From contig JAEWYT010000166.1 of NCBI GenBank assembly GCA_023458595.1, positions 1 through 9,277 on the forward strand: a DNA stretch of 9,277 nucleotides, read 5' to 3'. The notes beneath the pieces are model-generated. The model saw nothing but the letters and a program-made list of their open reading frames with translations, was not told where the DNA came from and ran no database searches. The position numbers and the translations under genes were made by a program. Shown here piece after piece: positions 6,169 through 9,277 of this stretch (position 1 is its first letter; each line of letters begins with the position of its first letter). Source of the stretch: Pseudomonadota bacterium (lineage in GTDB: Bacteria > Pseudomonadota > Alphaproteobacteria > Rhizobiales > Tepidamorphaceae).

Positions 6169-6478
6169 ATGATAGTCATTGATCACGAGCCGCAGTGCTG
6201 GTTTCTTCTGCAAATCGCCGATGATCTTCTTTTGGACGTCAATTGCTCACATGGCGCGGTCGGATATCGCTTCATGATCCAGCTAAATGAGGACGAGCGC
6301 CGAGTATACGGAGCCGGAGGATGGCTATCTATGCGATCTGGCCGAAACCATAGATTTCTCTGCGCCGGGGGTGAAGGGTAGCCCGTCGCCCTACAAGGAC
6401 CGGAACCTGCATCGTCTGCACGCCGACGCGGTCATGGAAGCCATTCATGCCTGGCGTAGCTCCTGCGCGGCGGGATGA
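6169..6478 (+). pseudogene. small hypothetical gene split by a +1 frameshift
   Basis: Two overlapping frames make one sensible protein. From ATG 6169 (GGGAATGC ahead, AAGGGA as ribosome site) the product reads MIVIDHEPQCWFLLQ and on to NEDER (residue 44); skipping one C at about 6298-6301 continues in the next frame as EYTEPEDGYLCDLAETIDF to a TGA at 6476, 102 aa in all. Acidic, aromatic and hydrophobic residues continue evenly across the join, while each frame alone turns into an implausible tail or start. The joined protein resembles small conserved hypothetical proteins of betaproteobacteria with the MIVIDHEPQ-WF opening, from memory only; function unknown. It may be a real mutation or a sequencing error. 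Neighbours give no functional hint. Confidence 0.6.
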
Positions 6479-6562
6479 ACCATCCTTTTCTGGCCGGAGG
6501 CCGTCGTAGCGGACCAGGGTATCCCGACCCAGCGTAAGACCGTACGCGAGTCCCGAGCGCGT

Positions 6563-6979
6563 CTACCTTGCCCGAATCTGCGCAGCGAAATCGGAAAGCA
6601 AGCGAGTGCCCAGGTATTGCAGCAGCGCCTTTTCGCCTGCTCGCATGGCGTCAACTATCAATTGATTGGCAGCGCGTTCGACAGGGCAAGCGGGATTGTC
6701 GTTGGCAGGCCCCATGGTAAACACAGCGCCGTGGGAAATAGCTTCATAGACATCTTGCGCTGTAATCGTGTTCAACGATTTGGCGAGCGTCCACCCTCCA
6801 TTGCGACCTCCTATGGAGCTAACCATGCCGGCTGTGCGCAGTGCCGCCATGGTCCGCCTTACAACGACCTCATTCGTGTGCAGCATCTTGGCGAGCGTAC
6901 CCGATGTAGTCGTGCCACCGCGCAAGTCCATGTGAACCAGGACGTGCAACAAGCGAGCAAAGCGAGTGTCGCAGCTCAT
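6563..6979 (-). CDS. Rrf2-family transcriptional regulator
   Basis: A 138-aa protein of normal Rrf2 length. Residues 1-70 form the winged helix: FARLLHVLVHM at 7-17, TSGTLAKMLHTNEVVVRR in the HTH and IGGRNGGWTLAK in the wing (56-67), the last being the usual Rrf2 GxxGG-x-LA wing signature. The dimerisation helix follows at about 100-135. IscR and NsrR carry three cysteines for an Fe-S cluster in the loop near residues 90-106; here only C98 (PACPVE) is present, plus C3 near the start, so a cluster is unlikely and this belongs to the YwnA/YwgB-like branch, perhaps redox sensing through C98. AAGG lies 7 nt upstream of the ATG. It is divergent from the hydrolase gene and probably regulates it and itself. 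Confidence 0.88.
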   Translation of the reverse strand: MSCDTRFARLLHVLVHMDLRGGTTTSGTLAKMLHTNEVVVRRTMAALRTAGMVSSIGGRNGGWTLAKSLNTITAQDVYEAISHGAVFTMGPANDNPACPVERAANQLIVDAMRAGEKALLQYLGTRLLSDFAAQIRAR

Positions 6980-7052
6980 GAAAACCTTATTCCATAACAG
7001 TGTGAGTTACGATATTATAGACGCTCCGTAGGCTTCCCTATCAGATGGCACC
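6980..7052. promoter_or_regulatory. divergent control region with a TAAC-N7-GTTA dyad
   Basis: TAACAGTGTGAGTTA at 6995-7009 is a dyad with 4-bp arms, and TATTAT at 7013-7018 is a good -10 box for the rightward hydrolase gene; a -35 box 17 bp upstream (about 6990-6995) is weak. The dyad would then lie between -35 and -10, a position suited to repression. It is the obvious operator candidate for the divergent Rrf2 regulator. The hydrolase ATG lacks a strong ribosome site. Confidence 0.5.
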
Positions 7053-8051
7053 ATGGCTGAGCTCGAAACGCGCGATGTAAACGTTAACGGCATCAAGATC
7101 CACCTGACTGCGCTCGGTAAGGGGCCCCTCGTTCTACTGTGCCACGGCTTTCCGGAAACCTCCCATGTGTGGCGTCATCAGCTGCCAGCGCTTGCCCAGG
7201 CGGGCTTTCGGGCGGTGGCCCCGGACCTGCGAGGTTACGGCGGCAGCGAAAGTCCGTCGGACGTGGCGGCCTATACGACGATGGATGTGATCGGCGATCT
7301 GGTCGCGTTGGTCGAGAGCGAGCAAGCAGAAGATGCGGCGATCGTAGGCGGCGACTGGGGCGCCAGCATCGCATGGCAGGCCGCGCAACTGCGACACGAT
7401 GTCTTTCGCGCGGTTGTCGCCTTGGGAGTTCCAATGATGCGCAGGGCTCCGATCATGCCGAGCAGACTGTTTCCAAAAACAGACTCGGCGGTGTTTTACA
7501 CGCACTATTTTGGTGAGCCCGGCGTTGCCGAAAGAGAATTCGAGCGGGACGTCGGCGCAACGCTACGCGCGATCTACTGGGCGGCGTCGGGTCAGGCTGG
7601 CCCGCGCAACGACCCGAGAACGCCAAATCCGTTTGGCATGGTGGCTAAAGGGGAAGGCCTGCTCGCCTCGCTCCCAATTCCTGATGAGTTGCCGCCATGG
7701 CTTACCCAGGGCGATCTAGATGCCTTTATCCTGGGCTTCAAAACCAGCGGCTTTCGTGGCGGGCTGAACTACTACAGGAACCTGGACCGGAATTGGGCTT
7801 TGCAGGCGGCCCTGGAGGGCAAAAGTGTGGAAGTCCCCGCTTTGTATCTTGTGGGAGAACGGGACACCGGGCTGGCGATTCCCGGGATGGATCGCATCAT
7901 TGAAGCCATGCCAGAAATCGTGCCGCGCCTGCGCTCGACCAAAATCATCCCTGGGGCCGGCCATTGGCTGCAGCAGGAGGCGCCGCAAGAGGTCAACAAA
8001 GCGCTAATCGAATTTCTTAAGAGCGGATCGAGCGGCTTTTCCGCTGCCTAG
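7053..8051 (+). CDS. alpha/beta hydrolase, epoxide-hydrolase type
   Basis: A 332-aa cytosolic alpha/beta hydrolase (no signal peptide). HGFPE at 31-35 is the oxyanion motif of epoxide hydrolases; the nucleophile elbow is GGDWGA with Asp101, as in epoxide hydrolases and haloalkane dehalogenases and unlike Ser esterases; the charge-relay acid is probably D271 in GERDTG and the base H304 in GAGHWLQ. Tyrosines that activate the epoxide oxygen are available in FYTHYF (Y149/Y152) and LNYYRNL (Y240/Y241), which favours epoxide hydrolase over dehalogenase or fluoroacetate dehalogenase. The reaction would be hydrolysis of an epoxide to a diol through an ester intermediate; the substrate is unknown. 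The Rrf2 regulator is divergent, and the racemase-family gene converges from the right. Confidence 0.9.
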   Translation: MAELETRDVNVNGIKIHLTALGKGPLVLLCHGFPETSHVWRHQLPALAQAGFRAVAPDLRGYGGSESPSDVAAYTTMDVIGDLVALVESEQAEDAAIVGGDWGASIAWQAAQLRHDVFRAVVALGVPMMRRAPIMPSRLFPKTDSAVFYTHYFGEPGVAEREFERDVGATLRAIYWAASGQAGPRNDPRTPNPFGMVAKGEGLLASLPIPDELPPWLTQGDLDAFILGFKTSGFRGGLNYYRNLDRNWALQAALEGKSVEVPALYLVGERDTGLAIPGMDRIIEAMPEIVPRLRSTKIIPGAGHWLQQEAPQEVNKALIEFLKSGSSGFSAA

Positions 8052-8124
8052 GTCGAGGCCTCTGCGCCTTAACCGAACTGTCCGAAAATCAGGTTGGTCC
8101 AGTCTGACACCTATTCTTGATATC

Positions 8125-8148
8125 GCGGGACCTCGCTACACCTCCCGC
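8125..8148. terminator. weak hairpin at the convergent hydrolase/racemase junction
   Basis: GCGGGA (8125-8130) and TCCCGC (8143-8148) form a 6-bp stem around a 12-nt loop, spanning the racemase stop codon. There is no T-run on either side. It could serve both convergent genes, but the evidence is thin; no better terminator is visible in 8052-8135. Confidence 0.2.
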
Positions 8149-8774
8149 GTGGCGCGGACCGCGTCCAGCGCTGCCTGTACCCCGTGGATCGGTCGACGCT
8201 TGTTTCCCACTAACCCCACAGATCCCGCCATCCATGGATGGGCGTAGGCCACGACATCAAAGCCCTGGGCGTACGCCTCATCCGCGGCCTGCGCACAGGC
8301 CACCATGCTTGCCGCTTGGTTTCCTCCCTGGTAAAGCGCCCAGGCGCTAGGGATCAATTGGACCGTCACGCTCGCGCCGGTGGCGGCCGCATAGTGCTCG
8401 AAGAGCGCCCGGTTCGGTGCAATGCTTGCTTCGACCGCGCAGAGGACGGCAAGCTTTCCTCCGGCGCTCGACGCCGCTTTAGCCAGGGCCGTGTCTGCCC
8501 GGATGACGGGAACGTCGACGGTTCCCATGGTGTCGACTGCGGGGCCAAGCGTCGCGCATGTCACGACTACTGCGTCAGCGTCGATCATCAAGCCCCGCAA
8601 CGCTTCGTGGACCAGCCCATGCGCGCTGCCCGGCGCCGACTGCTGCGCCATGGCCTGCCGCAGATCCTCGCGAGTCGCATGACGAATCTGATCTGATGAC
8701 CAACCTGCTTTCACCGCCGCGAGTCCAAAGACCGCGTCATTCCCTTCCATCGTGTGCAAAAAAGCGATTTTCAT
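8136..8774 (-). CDS. Asp/Glu racemase-superfamily protein
   Basis: The frame is open from 8987, but the ATG at 8772-8774 (MKIAFLHTMEGN) matches the first beta strand of the family and has AGGA about 9 nt upstream, giving 212 aa, a usual length. C73 in VVVTCATLG is the first catalytic cysteine position of aspartate/glutamate/hydantoin racemases, and VLCAVEASIAP (110-120) follows the family pattern at the start of the second half. The second catalytic cysteine normally expected in the matching C-terminal strand is absent: the segment reads VVAYAHPWMAG (174-184). That single-Cys pattern is also found in arylmalonate decarboxylase and in many uncharacterised relatives, so a two-base racemisation is doubtful. 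The 71 codons upstream in the same frame look like part of a decayed LysR protein and not an N-terminal extension. Confidence 0.82.
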   Translation of the reverse strand: MKIAFLHTMEGNDAVFGLAAVKAGWSSDQIRHATREDLRQAMAQQSAPGSAHGLVHEALRGLMIDADAVVVTCATLGPAVDTMGTVDVPVIRADTALAKAASSAGGKLAVLCAVEASIAPNRALFEHYAAATGASVTVQLIPSAWALYQGGNQAASMVACAQAADEAYAQGFDVVAYAHPWMAGSVGLVGNKRRPIHGVQAALDAVRATREV

Positions 8775-8799
8775 ACGACCAATCCTTTCGAAACAAGGT

Positions 8800-9277
8800 T
8801 CGAAACAGATTGTTCTATCGGCTCCATATCGCAACAAGGCCATTGGCAATACTGGTATCGACAGTTCTCCCTCCATGCAGATCGCATAGCGCTTGTGGGT
8901 GGGCAAGGAAAGCGGCGGTTCTTGGCGGAGCGCTTCCAACCCTAAGCGGCCATTTACCTTGCGCGCGACAAGCGGCAGTACGTCCATCCACAGGGCCGAC
9001 GGCGCCAGCGGTAGCAGGGAAGTTGGCGGCGCAGGATTGCGTCGGTCTCAGCAGCCGGACGTGGCAAGGGCCGTTCAGGTCGACCAAGCTGCCGGTCACT
9101 GAGATTACGCTGCTGCAGGCGAATACGAGGGAATTGAACACCACTTCTAGCTCGACTGGTGCGCCGCTCTGAGCCTGGCTGATGGAAAGCTCAGGGCGGG
9201 GCAGATGAAGCGGAGCTGAGCGAGCTGAGAGGTCAGCTTGGCGCACAAATCTTGTGCAGTTAGCATCGGCCTACCGT
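8800..9277 (-). pseudogene. decayed LysR-type regulator fragment (partial, several frames)
   Basis: No single frame gives a good protein, but pieces in successive minus-strand frames fit the substrate-binding domain of LysR regulators in order: FPRIRLQQRNLSDRQL (9086-9133), then DAILRRQL in the same frame, then LAPSALWMDVLPLVARK and GRLGLEALRQEPPLSLP in another frame (about 8915-9010). Phrases such as FP.IRL, LA.K, and LEALR.EP..SLP are usual in this domain. Stop codons and frame changes separate the pieces. It lies upstream of the racemase-family gene on the same strand; LysR regulators often neighbour such genes. The upstream part, with the HTH, would lie near or beyond the right window edge. 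The assignment rests on short matches judged by eye; limits are approximate. Confidence 0.4.

Noticed and set aside
4792..6213. 473-codon minus-strand open frame
   Set aside because: It covers the exporter's 3' end and the whole radical SAM gene on the other strand; composition (Ala, His, Gln, Arg rich) is that of a shadow frame.
6563..6979. IscR or NsrR identity for the Rrf2 regulator
   Set aside because: The three cluster cysteines are not present (only C98 in that loop) and no isc genes or nitric oxide genes are adjacent.
8558..9246. Long open frames on both strands (204 codons plus, 143 codons minus)
   Set aside because: Neither shows a domain or consistent composition over its length; LysR-like pieces in other frames explain the region better.

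Overview
The window is high-GC DNA with the gene style of a Burkholderiales bacterium; the proteins read like Bordetella/Achromobacter (Alcaligenaceae). That assignment is an impression from gene content and codon use, not a search result. Eight coding regions, two broken genes and one candidate structured RNA can be supported.

Left part (1-2250), accessory island. All features lie on the minus strand. A promoter-like pair (2202-2231) leads into a candidate retron non-coding RNA (2067-2196) whose two ends are perfect 9-nt complements. A 638-aa protein follows that fuses a retron-type reverse transcriptase (NAxxH, YADD, VTG) to a trypsin-like serine protease (His-Asp-Ser all present). Six bases beyond its stop codon lies what looks like the end of an IS3-family insertion sequence, with the first 15 codons of orfA at the window edge. 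This is the most interesting system here: a probable anti-phage retron in which the protease would be the effector. By eye the region is less GC-rich than what follows.

Junction (2232-2644). No convincing complete gene: the retron promoter flank, a possible 48-aa ORF or gene remnant, and a hairpin behind the next gene.

Middle part (2645-6111), chromosomal-type genes. A MocR-type regulator (GntR-like HTH plus aminotransferase fold, minus strand) is divergent from an EamA/DMT exporter; three GTACTG repeats between them make control of the exporter plausible. An RlmN/Cfr-family radical SAM methyltransferase follows, 47 bp behind the exporter.

Right part (6112-9277), more mixed. A small conserved-looking hypothetical gene carries a +1 frameshift. 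An Rrf2 regulator is divergent from an epoxide-hydrolase-like alpha/beta hydrolase, with a TAAC-N7-GTTA dyad between them. An Asp/Glu racemase-superfamily protein with only one of the usual two catalytic cysteines converges on the hydrolase. Upstream of it, to the window end, lie pieces of a LysR-like protein spread over several frames, probably a decayed regulator.
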